Under the pieces are notes generated by a model. The model saw only the letters and a list, made by a program, of their open reading frames with translations. It was not told where the DNA came from and made no database searches. Positions 1 through 5,800 of a DNA stretch of 6,965 nt are shown here, one piece after another. The stretch's first letter is position 1. Every line of letters begins with the position of its first letter. Made by a program: the position numbers and the translations under genes. Origin of the DNA: Bacillota bacterium (GTDB taxonomy: Bacteria; Bacillota; Proteinivoracia; UBA4975); assembly GCA_012727415.1 (NCBI GenBank), contig JAAYHI010000080.1, forward strand, positions 1-6,965. Reading direction: 5' to 3'.

Positions 1-1
1 G

Positions 2-706
2 CAGCATTATTACCAGTACCAGGTCATCCTCAAGCCCTCGCCCGATGAGGTGCAGGAATTATACCTGGAGAGCCTCAGCAGCTTGGGCATCGATCCCCTC
101 CAGCACGACATCCGCTTTGTGGAGGACAACTGGGAGAATCCCACCCAGGGCGCCTGGGGATTGGGTTGGGAGGTATGGCTTGACGGCATGGAGATAACCC
201 AGTTTACTTATTTCCAGCAATGCGGCAGCATTGACTGCATTCCTGTCAGTGCCGAAATCACTTATGGCCTGGAGCGCATCGCCATGTATATCCAGCAGAA
301 AGACTCTGTCTTTGACATCCAGTGGGTGGAGGGTGTGACTTACGGCGATGTTTTCCACCAAAACGAAGCAGATTACTCCAGGTATAATTTTGAGGTGGCG
401 GATACCAGCACTCTCTTTGCCTTCTTTGACAGCTACGAAAAGGAAGCCTGGGCCATCATTGAGCAGGGCCTGGTGCAGCCAGCCTACGACTATATGCTCA
501 AGTGTTCGCATACCTTTAATCTCCTGGATGCCCGGGGGGCCATCTCCGTCACCGAGCGCACAGGATATATCACCCGGGTGCGAAACATTGCCCGCGCCAT
601 CGCCCAGGCCTATATTGAACAGCGAAAGAGCCTTGGCTATCCCCTTCTTAAGGATGAGGCCCTGCGGGAGAAATATATTCTTGCCGACAAGGGAGGAGGG
701 GAATAA
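2..706 (+). CDS. glyQ: Glycyl-tRNA synthetase alpha subunit, 3' part (5' end outside window)
   Basis: This is the catalytic alpha subunit of the bacterial alpha2beta2 class II glycyl-tRNA synthetase, which activates glycine with ATP and charges tRNA-Gly in the cytoplasm together with GlyS. The reading frame is open from the first bases, beginning QHYYQYQVILKPSP, which matches GlyQ from about residue 78. Roughly 77 N-terminal residues, including class II motif 1, therefore lie upstream of the window, and 234 residues are visible. Seen here are the motif 2 region (FVEDNWENPT followed by GAWGLGWEVW and TQFTYFQQ) and the motif 3 region (ITYGLERIAMY), then the conserved TYGDVFHQNE and FNLLDARGAISVTER segments. 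A GTG at position 50 is an internal valine, not the start. The stop codon overlaps the glyS start (TAATG), so the two subunits are translationally coupled. Clostridial glyQS operons are commonly under T-box control, but the leader is not in the window. Confidence 0.97.
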   Translation, partial: QHYYQYQVILKPSPDEVQELYLESLSSLGIDPLQHDIRFVEDNWENPTQGAWGLGWEVWLDGMEITQFTYFQQCGSIDCIPVSAEITYGLERIAMYIQQKDSVFDIQWVEGVTYGDVFHQNEADYSRYNFEVADTSTLFAFFDSYEKEAWAIIEQGLVQPAYDYMLKCSHTFNLLDARGAISVTERTGYITRVRNIARAIAQAYIEQRKSLGYPLLKDEALREKYILADKGGGE

Positions 707-2781
707 TGGCACAGGACCTGCTTTTGGAAATTGGCGTCGAGGAAATGCCGGCCAAGTTCATGCCTGGCACTCTGACTCAGCTCAAGGAACTGGCTGCAGC
801 TGCCTTGGAGGAGGCCAGGCTGGACTATGCAGAGCTTCGGACTTTGGGTGCGCCCCGACGCATTGCGCTGTTTGTCCAGGATTTATCCCCTCGGCAAAGG
901 GATTTAGCCGTCAAAGTGCGGGGGCCTGCGGCAAAGGCTGCCTACGATGCCCAGGGCAATCCCACTAAAGCCCTTTTGGGCTTTGCCCGGGGCCAGGGGG
1001 TGGAGATCAGTGCCGTCATTCAGGAAGAAGTCAAGGGGGTGCCCTATATCTTTGCCGAGAAGGTGGAAGCGGGGCGTCCTGCCGTCGAGGTGCTTCCCCA
1101 ATTGCTGGAGACCTGTCTTTTCAAGCTCTCCTTCCCCAAATCCATGCGCTGGGGCAGCGGCGAGCTGCGGTTTGCCCGGCCGGTGCGCTGGCTGTTGGCC
1201 CTTTTCGGCCAGGAAATTCTGCCCCTGGAGTTCGGCGGCATCAAGGCAGGGAATACCACCCGGGGACACCGCTTTCTCACCCGGGAGCCCATTATTATTG
1301 ACGAGGCCGGCCAGTACTTGCCCAAGTTGGAGCAGGCCTGGGTAATTGCCGACCAGGATAAACGCCGCAGGATGATCTCGGAGCAGGTGGCGGCAGTGGC
1401 CGCTGCCCATGGCGCCCATGTGCAGGAAGATTCTGAGCTCCTGGAAGAGGTAACTTACCTGGTGGAATACCCCACTGCCCTGTATGGCACCATAGATGAA
1501 GAATATATGGAACTGCCTGCGGAGGTGCTAATTACCTCCATGCGGGAGCACCAGCGTTATTTTCCCGTCACCGATGCGGCCGGCAAGTTGTTGCCGGGAT
1601 TTATCGCCGTAAGGAGCGGCACTGCTGAACATTTAGACATTGTCCGCCAGGGCAATGAAAAAGTGCTGCGGGCCAGGCTCAACGACGCAAACTTTTTCTG
1701 GACGGAGGATCAGAAGATGCCTCTCAGTGCCAGGCGCGGCACTCTTGACCGGGTCGTCTTTCTGGAGGACCTGGGCAGCATGGGGGATAAGGTGGAACGC
1801 ATCGTTTCCCTTACAGGCTGGTTGGCTGACCACCTGCAGGAAGAAGTCTGGGTCAAGGCCAGGGCCCAGCGGGCCGCCAGCCTCGCCAAGGCCGACCTGG
1901 TCACCCAGATGGTCACTGAATTTCCCGAGCTGCAGGGCATAATGGGAGAAAAATATGCCCTGGCAGGGGGCGAAGAGGGGGCGGTGGCCCGGGCAATCGG
2001 CGAGCACTACCAGCCGCGCTTCGCCGGGGACGCCCTTCCCGGGACCAGGGAGGGCCTGCTGGTCGCCCTGGCTGATAAAATCGACAATATCTGCGGCTGT
2101 TTCCTGACAGGCCTCATCCCCACCGGCTCCCAGGACCCATATGCCCTTCGCCGTCAAGCCCAGGGCATTTGCACCATGGCCCTGGAAAAAGAGCTGTCCC
2201 TTTCATTATCGGCGCTGGTGGCTGAAGCATACAGGCTGTATGAGGAACAGTTCCCCTTGGCCAAGACAGCAGAGATTTTGCAGGAGGAATGCAGAGACTT
2301 CTTCCGCCAGCGCTTGCGCTTTATTCTGGGAGAAGAAGGCATCAGCTACGATGTTATCGACGCCGTTGTCAGTGCAGGCATTGACCGGCCGGCGGAAGTG
2401 AGCAAACGGGCCCGCGCCTTGACAGCTTTCCGCCAGGATGAAAGTTTTGGCGCCCTTTTGACGGTCTATACCAGGGCTGCCAACCTAGCGCAAAAGGGAG
2501 ACGGAAGTCCCCTGCGGGAAGATTTGCTCACAGAACCTGCCGAAAAAGAATTGTGGGCAAGTATCCTCCAGGCCCGGCAAGGTATTGCCGCTGCCGGCGA
2601 TGACTATGCTGCTGCCTTCCAGGTCATGGCCAATCTCCGTCCCGCCGTGGATGCCTTCTTTGACGCAGTCATGGTGATGGTTGAAGACCCGGACATTCGC
2701 AGGGCGAGGCTGGCCCTGCTGGGAGAAGTTGTCGCCCTGATGGAAGGTATTGCCGATTTAAGTAAAATTGTTGAGGGATAA
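706..2781 (+). CDS. glyS: Glycyl-tRNA synthetase beta subunit
   Basis: This 691-residue protein is the beta subunit of the heterotetrameric glycyl-tRNA synthetase, near the usual family length of about 690. It supplies most of the tRNA-Gly binding surface for GlyQ. It begins with the typical LLLEIGVEEMPA at residues 5-16 and the RTLGAPRRIAL segment near 45-55. Further conserved family blocks are FPKSMRWG (143-150) with FARPVRWLLALFG (156-168), the ITSMREHQRYFPV block (276-288), VLRARLNDANFFW (320-332), the HD-like helical region around KADLVTQMVTEFPELQG (395-411), ALADKID (454-460) and SQDPYALRRQAQGI (475-488). The C-terminal part, from about 560, is the helical DALR-type anticodon-binding region. 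The ATG at 706 overlaps the glyQ stop and follows a purine-rich GGGAGGAGGGG ribosome binding site at 691-701. No terminator hairpin with a T-run lies directly after the TAA stop. The first good + strand terminator is about 390 nt downstream, unless a transcript ends earlier. Confidence 0.98.
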   Translation: MAQDLLLEIGVEEMPAKFMPGTLTQLKELAAAALEEARLDYAELRTLGAPRRIALFVQDLSPRQRDLAVKVRGPAAKAAYDAQGNPTKALLGFARGQGVEISAVIQEEVKGVPYIFAEKVEAGRPAVEVLPQLLETCLFKLSFPKSMRWGSGELRFARPVRWLLALFGQEILPLEFGGIKAGNTTRGHRFLTREPIIIDEAGQYLPKLEQAWVIADQDKRRRMISEQVAAVAAAHGAHVQEDSELLEEVTYLVEYPTALYGTIDEEYMELPAEVLITSMREHQRYFPVTDAAGKLLPGFIAVRSGTAEHLDIVRQGNEKVLRARLNDANFFWTEDQKMPLSARRGTLDRVVFLEDLGSMGDKVERIVSLTGWLADHLQEEVWVKARAQRAASLAKADLVTQMVTEFPELQGIMGEKYALAGGEEGAVARAIGEHYQPRFAGDALPGTREGLLVALADKIDNICGCFLTGLIPTGSQDPYALRRQAQGICTMALEKELSLSLSALVAEAYRLYEEQFPLAKTAEILQEECRDFFRQRLRFILGEEGISYDVIDAVVSAGIDRPAEVSKRARALTAFRQDESFGALLTVYTRAANLAQKGDGSPLREDLLTEPAEKELWASILQARQGIAAAGDDYAAAFQVMANLRPAVDAFFDAVMVMVEDPDIRRARLALLGEVVALMEGIADLSKIVEG

Positions 2782-2888
2782 GAGTGGATTTAAAAAAAAG
2801 GGGCTGTCGCACTAATGGCTCCGAAAAACACACAAAAGCGTCAGTTAGTTTAAAGTTACTGTAGGGATTTTCCCTCCAAATAATAGAA

Positions 2889-2943
2889 GAGGAACCCCAC
2901 ATTCAGCAAGAATGAATACCCCACAAGGAGGCAGAGGTTCCTC
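2889..2943 (+). other. Stem-loop with Shine-Dalgarno-like sequence in its loop
   Basis: GAGGAACC at 2889-2896 pairs perfectly with GGTTCCTC at 2936-2943. Inside, CATTC (2900-2904) pairs with GAATG (2910-2914) around a five-base loop. The unpaired 3' side contains AAGGAGG (2925-2931), a strong ribosome-binding-like sequence, but no start codon follows at a usable distance. It may be part of a larger structured + strand RNA running to the terminator at 3138-3173. Confidence 0.4.
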
Positions 2944-2958
2944 ACGGGCTCGTCAACT

Positions 2959-2974
2959 CCCCGTAATTACGGGG
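2959..2974. repeat. Perfect 16-bp palindrome
   Basis: CCCCGTAATTACGGGG is a perfect inverted repeat. As RNA it would form a 6-bp stem with an AATT loop; as DNA it is a symmetric site a dimeric protein could bind. Neither strand has a T-run after it, so it is not a convincing terminator. Confidence 0.55.
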
Positions 2975-3001
2975 CTAAAAGAACAATTTCAAAAACAAGA
3001 G

Positions 3002-3044
3002 ACCAGATAAAGAATAGAAAGCAAGTGTATTTGTCATATCTGGT
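3002..3044. repeat. 8-bp perfect inverted repeat
   Basis: ACCAGATA at 3002-3009 is the exact reverse complement of TATCTGGT at 3037-3044, separated by 27 A-rich bases. It lies between the palindrome and the terminator-like hairpin, in line with a structured transcript on the + strand. Function is unknown. Confidence 0.35.
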
Positions 3045-3137
3045 TTATGGAAGCGCTGCAGTTTATCAAAGAAGGCACTAATGGGTTTTAACAGTATTTC
3101 CGCAGTATAGGACTTCCTCAGAAAACCTTACACCGTC

Positions 3138-3173
3138 AAAGCGGTATCTGGTAGTACCCAGGAGCCGCTTTTT
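3138..3173 (+). terminator. Rho-independent terminator, + strand
   Basis: AAAGCGG (3138-3144) pairs with CCGCTTT (3165-3171). After a small internal loop the stem continues with TCTGG (3147-3151) against CCAGG (3158-3162), closed by a six-base loop. The 3' arm runs into TTTTT and then G. This is the first convincing + strand terminator after glyS, so it may end a long glyQS 3' UTR or a separate RNA transcribed from this region. Confidence 0.55.
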
Positions 3174-3296
3174 GCTGAAAATATATGCATGGGGATTTCG
3201 TCGTTTCTTCTTACGTGGGCAAGGACAATTACAAATCGATTGATGCTGGCTATGGCATGGGGCAAATGTATGCATAAGGAGTTTTAAAGCAAGATT

Positions 3297-3355
3297 AAGT
3301 AAAAAGGGCTATCGCCCCTGCGTTATTAATTTAACGCTAGCGTGACAGCCCCTTT
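3297..3355 (-). terminator. Hairpin terminator downstream of the two membrane-protein genes
   Basis: GGGCTATC (3306-3313) pairs with GACAGCCC (3344-3351) with one mismatch. A second segment, GCGTTA (3320-3325) with TAACGC (3332-3337), closes a TTAATT loop. Read on the - strand, the hairpin ends in AGCCC followed by TTTTTACTTAA, a fair rho-independent signature 64-120 nt after the stop of the 94-residue gene. The outer arm coincides with the right copy of the 12-bp inverted repeat. Confidence 0.55.
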
Positions 3356-3418
3356 ACTGATTGTAAATGTAAGCCCGCTACAAGTTTTTATGTTTCCCGG
3401 GGTTAATATTTGCATCCT

Positions 3419-3703
3419 CTACAATTCATTAAAAGAAACAAGTAGTATTTTTAATGCGCCCACGCCAAGGATAACTGAAGCAAACACCATAATGCCGTTA
3501 ACCAAACTTCCATACCAGCCAAGCTTATTTAATACGTGGTAAACCAGAAGAGATACAAGAAGGATTAATGCAAGACCTAGACAAAAAAATACGTAGTCCC
3601 CAGTTTTTGAGTACACTGAATACCACAGGTATAGTAAGCCCAAATAAATAAATGCCATTATGATGAGAAGTCCCAGGGTGCCAAATATTTTTTTCGCAAT
3701 CAT
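3419..3703 (-). CDS. Small membrane protein with three predicted transmembrane helices
   Basis: A 94-residue, very hydrophobic protein of no family I recognise. Predicted membrane helices cover about residues 7-29, 36-58 and 66-89; the short loops carry YSKTGDY and NKLGWYGS, and two lysines sit at the N-terminus (MIAKK). The frame is open further upstream to a TTG, but the ATG at 3703 is chosen because GAGAGGGTGG precedes it by about five bases and because the upstream residues are not membrane-like. It lies 77 bp downstream of the 271-residue gene on the same strand, so the two are probably co-transcribed and end at the 3297-3355 hairpin. Base composition is AT-rich, unlike the synthetase genes. 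By position, a partner or immunity role for the upstream exported protein is possible; this is inference only. Confidence 0.7.
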   Translation of the reverse strand: MIAKKIFGTLGLLIIMAFIYLGLLYLWYSVYSKTGDYVFFCLGLALILLVSLLVYHVLNKLGWYGSLVNGIMVFASVILGVGALKILLVSFNEL

Positions 3704-3780
3704 TGGTACCACCCTCTCAATATACTGGGAGTAGCATATTCCCTGTCTAACACTACCATACAACTGTAAGGTGTCTTAAA

Positions 3781-4596
3781 CTAATAGCTGTATAGATAAC
3801 CGAAATTGTCCTTGTACCAATAGCCATAAGTACCAGGAAACGGATTGTGGATATTGACTGTTCGATATACCCTCGTGTAAATCTTGTTTACTTTATGGCT
3901 AGCCCACATAAACTGCACTTTCATCATATACGTATTGTTCATTGTAGTATAACAATCGTACATCCGAGCTCGGTCAATTTTCCGTAAATAGTTCCAACCC
4001 AGGCCAACAACAAGACCTACGGCAAATGAAGTAATTGTTGCAGGTAAGTAAGACAGCCCCAACGCAGCACAAATGATTTCAGTTAGCACTGCTGAACCAA
4101 CTCCAGTAATAATCCCATCCCTCAATTCAGAAAAAAAGTCGTAGCTAGCACTTGCAGCTAAGATAATTGTCGCCTGCTGATATGTAAGCCAATCCACTTC
4201 AAGTGTGTACACGCCGGAAAGTATTTCTCCTAAAGTAAGGGGAGATTTTTTAGTATCCCTTACCCATGCCACGCCAATTGATCCAGTATAAATTGTTTTA
4301 CCAGTAGTTGAATCAGCTGTACTCTTTATTGAGTCCTGTAGTTCCTGAACCCTTAAACCGAAGGCAAGCCCTTCAAGACCAAGCCGAATTTCTTCCTCCG
4401 TAAAACTTCTTGCGTCAACCCCAAAAGCTTTTTCGAACAAGGCTGCCGCTTCCACAAATGGCAGGGCAGACAATTCTTCATCATCTAAATCTATGAGTTC
4501 CTGAACATATTGACCCTTAATCGTATAGGGGTCACGTTCCCTTATTACAAAGCCTGTAGAAGTAAGACAAAAACTTAGCAACAGAAACAATACCAA
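3781..4596 (-). CDS. Putative exported or membrane-anchored protein, unknown family, glycine-rich hydrophobic core
   Basis: About 271 residues if read from the TTG at 4596; I recognise no family. The start is hydrophobic (VLFLLLSFCLTSTGF), like the core of a signal peptide or anchor. An acidic, probably soluble region follows (about 30-75, rich in D, E and L), then a polar middle. Two hydrophobic segments lie at about 161-181 and 184-200 with GxxxG-like spacing (GIITGVGSA, VGLVVGLGW), then a basic stretch and an aromatic C-terminus rich in Y, W, F and G (residues 255-271). The frame has no in-frame ATG or GTG near the start. It stays open to a stop at 4668-4666, and the upstream residues KSVFQIKKF would supply the missing positive n-region, so the real start may be upstream at a non-standard codon. 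A small three-helix membrane protein follows 77 bp downstream. Pore-forming or bacteriocin-like function is one possibility among several. Confidence 0.6.
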   Translation of the reverse strand: MVLFLLLSFCLTSTGFVIRERDPYTIKGQYVQELIDLDDEELSALPFVEAAALFEKAFGVDARSFTEEEIRLGLEGLAFGLRVQELQDSIKSTADSTTGKTIYTGSIGVAWVRDTKKSPLTLGEILSGVYTLEVDWLTYQQATIILAASASYDFFSELRDGIITGVGSAVLTEIICAALGLSYLPATITSFAVGLVVGLGWNYLRKIDRARMYDCYTTMNNTYMMKVQFMWASHKVNKIYTRVYRTVNIHNPFPGTYGYWYKDNFGYLYSY

Positions 4597-4667
4597 AAAC
4601 TTTTTAATTTGAAATACACTCTTTCCTATTGGATTTTTGATGGTATTTTGTTTACATTGAGGAGGCT

Positions 4668-4769
4668 ATGCAAACAGTAGACTTACTTCTTACAAATCTT
4701 AATCCGGCAACTTACGAAAAGAAGCTACCCGTTGTCATAGAAAATGGTCACCCGCTTGGTAAACTGTGA
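4668..4769 (+). CDS. Possible 33-residue small protein with a strong ribosome binding site
   Basis: A short frame starts at an ATG two bases after TTGAGGAGG (4657-4665). The site is strong but close to the ATG, with only CT between. The peptide begins MQTVDLLLTNLNP and ends ENGHPLGKL before TGA. I recognise no family; it shows no membrane segment or repeat. Its codons lie inside the 5' arms of the proposed RNA helices (4672-4689 and 4737-4747), so it could be a translated leader, a remnant of a longer gene, or chance. It is divergent from the 271-residue gene. Confidence 0.25.
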   Translation: MQTVDLLLTNLNPATYEKKLPVVIENGHPLGKL

Positions 4770-5093
4770 TGATTACGCTCCTTTACTCGTAGCAATATGG
4801 AGTAACCTGTTGTTAAAGCTATGAAACGTCACAGTTTGTGGTGTTGTGTCCCATTCACGGGTTTTTGCAGGTAACTTGCGAGAGCTTTTAAGAACTTGTT
4901 AGGCTTGTCTTTCTTACGCGCGTCCCGGAGCTGGTGACGAGAGCGTCGGTAAAGAATAAGCGTAAGGCCATTTCCCTATTACAGTCTTCACCCCCTTTAG
5001 CAGATTTGAGTTCTCTTCCCAAGCATATCGTCGGAAGTAATCTACTGTTTAACGTAGGGGGGGCAATAATTCGCCCCCGAAAGCTCCTATAGT

Positions 5094-5149
5094 AGCTGGA
5101 TCTTCATCGAATCATATTCAACAAAGATCTTTAGGATGAAAATCCAGCT
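5094..5149. repeat. 15-bp inverted repeat enclosing two small palindromes
   Basis: AGCTGGATCTTCATC (5094-5108) pairs with GATGAAAATCCAGCT (5135-5149) at 14 of 15 positions. The mismatch becomes a G.U pair if read as - strand RNA. Between the arms are GAAT-cat-ATTC (5109-5119) and the perfect palindrome AAAGATCTTT (5123-5132), giving a clover-like fold. It is treated here as a 3' domain of the candidate RNA. Confidence 0.6.
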
Positions 5150-5241
5150 TACTTTGATTGGTGGTTTTTGCGCTGTAACCCGGCCTGGAACTTGTTGCTG
5201 TCTTTTCAGTCTATATCCATGAAAGCTGTTGGGCTAATCTT

Positions 5242-5274
5242 TGTCGGGGTGTTAGGCTGGCTGATTCCCCGACA
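5242..5274. repeat. 8-bp perfect GC-rich stem-loop
   Basis: TGTCGGGG (5242-5249) pairs perfectly with CCCCGACA (5267-5274) around a 17-base loop. Neither strand gives a U-run directly after it (+ strand TATTAAAAATATC, - strand AAGATTAG), so it is a weak terminator candidate. It may be the 3' terminal hairpin of the candidate + strand RNA, or a 5' hairpin of a - strand transcript started at the promoter-like sequence next to it. Confidence 0.5.
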
Positions 5275-5300
5275 TATTAAAAATATCAAACGTATGTCAA
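5274..5300 (-). promoter_or_regulatory. Promoter-like sequence, - strand
   Basis: On the - strand a perfect -35 hexamer TTGACA (5300-5295) is followed 15 bases later by TAATAT (5279-5274). The 15-base spacing is short; with 17 bases the -10 would be the poorer ATATGT. It would drive transcription leftward through the structured region towards the 271-residue gene. Confidence 0.3.
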
Positions 5301-5736
5301 TTGTTATAAATATTACCTTATAAAGATAACACAATTTAGTAATTACTTCAAGGTAATTGTTTGCCCCTCAAAAAAAGGTAAAAAAATCGGTATGAGAATG
5401 ATACGCGCACAAGCTTGAGGATTTGAGAAGGTGCCTAAGCAAAAAAACCAAGGAGTAATATTGCTAGAAGCGGCACCCTCTTCCTTACAATCCAGTTATC
5501 ATGAGATATGATCGATATGTCAAAACATAGCATGGTAGTTATTGTAGTTATGCGAGGTGGCAGGCGCGGAATGCTAGCCATGGTATCGCATGCGTGGAAT
5601 TCACGGAGTCCGAGCAAATGCCATAAGACCACATATTAGGACATGAGAATAAAGAGCTGGGAACCTCTGGGCACGGGAATAGGGGTTATTAGCTTTGAGT
5701 TCAAAACTTAACTGACCCAGGTTCTGCACAATAAAG
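5276..5736. other. AT-rich intergenic stretch without a convincing gene
   Basis: Frames here are short, and none has both a good ribosome binding site and protein-like content. Inverted repeats are present: AATTAC/GTAATT (5341-5346, 5353-5358) and GGTGCC/GGCACC (5430-5435, 5472-5477), the latter extended outward after one mismatch. Near the trpS terminator GAACCT (5661-5666) pairs with AGGTTC (5719-5724), enclosing TTGAGTT/AACTTAA (5695-5701, 5705-5711). No tRNA, rRNA or CRISPR repeat is visible. Confidence 0.5.
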
Positions 5737-5767
5737 AAACCCTACTGCAAAATAGACCGTAGGGTTT
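5732..5767 (-). terminator. trpS: Rho-independent terminator of trpS
   Basis: On the - strand, AAACCCTAC (5767-5759) pairs with GTAGGGTTT (5745-5737), a perfect 9-bp stem around a 13-base loop, followed by CTTTAT. It lies 33 bp after the trpS stop. The T-run is interrupted, so termination may be moderate. Confidence 0.7.
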
Positions 5768-5800
5768 GTCAGCTGGGCTTAGTAAGCTAAATAGCCCCTT

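Larger units (their letters stand above)
2797..3355. repeat. 559-bp segment bounded by a perfect 12-bp inverted repeat (MITE- or IS-remnant-like)
   Basis: The sequence AAAGGGGCTGTC at 2797-2808 recurs as its exact reverse complement at 3344-3355, the two copies pointing inward as transposon ends do. GGGGCTGTC-type termini are familiar from several Firmicute IS families, so a decayed insertion sequence or a non-autonomous element is a reasonable reading. No target duplication is obvious: the bases outside the repeats are A-rich on the left and ACTGATTG on the right. No transposase frame survives, and short fragments in all frames are broken by stops. Against a transposon, the right repeat is also one arm of a hairpin (3302-3355) that could simply be a terminator, leaving the left copy as coincidence. 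Identity is uncertain; the repeat itself is directly visible. Confidence 0.45.
4660..5275 (+). ncRNA. Candidate large structured RNA, about 600 nt
   Basis: No convincing long ORF lies here, but nested complementary segments suggest an elaborate RNA fold. Helix 1 pairs 4672-4689 with 5034-5050 (17 bp, one bulged C at 4682). Nested inside are 4693-4699 with 5002-5008 (7 bp), hairpin 4706-4711/4731-4736, and a long-range helix pairing 4737-4740 and 4742-4747 with 4968-4973 and 4976-4979 (10 bp). That helix encloses 4761-4771/4827-4837 (11 bp) with inner hairpin 4783-4788/4800-4805. It also encloses 4861-4871/4875-4885, and 4912-4919/4960-4967 with inner 4921-4926/4933-4939. Hairpins follow at 5059-5078, 5094-5149, 5203-5225 and 5242-5274. 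Strand: G.U pairs such as 4707-4735, 4770-4828, 4912-4967 and 5203-5225 exist only on the + strand; only 5102-5141 favours the - strand. Ends and promoter are uncertain, and no U-run terminator is seen. I recognise no class; size recalls the OLE, ROOL and GOLLD type of RNA. Confidence 0.45.

Noticed and set aside
59..1419. Long - strand frames opposite glyQ and glyS (59-712, 904-1419)
   Set aside because: They are antisense shadows of GC-rich coding sequence, with no family resemblance; the + strand frames match GlyQ and GlyS throughout.
3078..3275. 65-residue - strand frame in the inverted-repeat segment
   Set aside because: It covers the terminator hairpin at 3138-3173, and I saw no recognisable motif or ribosome binding site.
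3185..3277. 30-codon + strand frame containing DAGYG, reminiscent of a DDE transposase motif
   Set aside because: It is too short, has no ribosome binding site and no flanking transposase similarity, so it does not identify an IS family.
4660..5275. HEARO or IscB omega-RNA, retron RNA or group II intron as the identity of the structured region
   Set aside because: No IscB, TnpB or reverse transcriptase gene is nearby, and I do not see a domain V or other diagnostic core.
5573..5602. Four six-base palindromes in 30 bp (GCTAGC, CCATGG, GCATGC, GAATTC), resembling a cloning linker
   Set aside because: The surrounding sequence shows no vector features, and palindromic hexamers are frequent enough that such a cluster can be chance.
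5435..5632. 65-residue - strand frame
   Set aside because: No ribosome binding site was found, the composition is not protein-like, and the frame spans a stem-loop and palindrome-rich stretch.
5517..5639. 40-codon + strand frame beginning MSKHSMVV
   Set aside because: There is no ribosome binding site in front of it and nothing protein-like beyond a short hydrophobic run.
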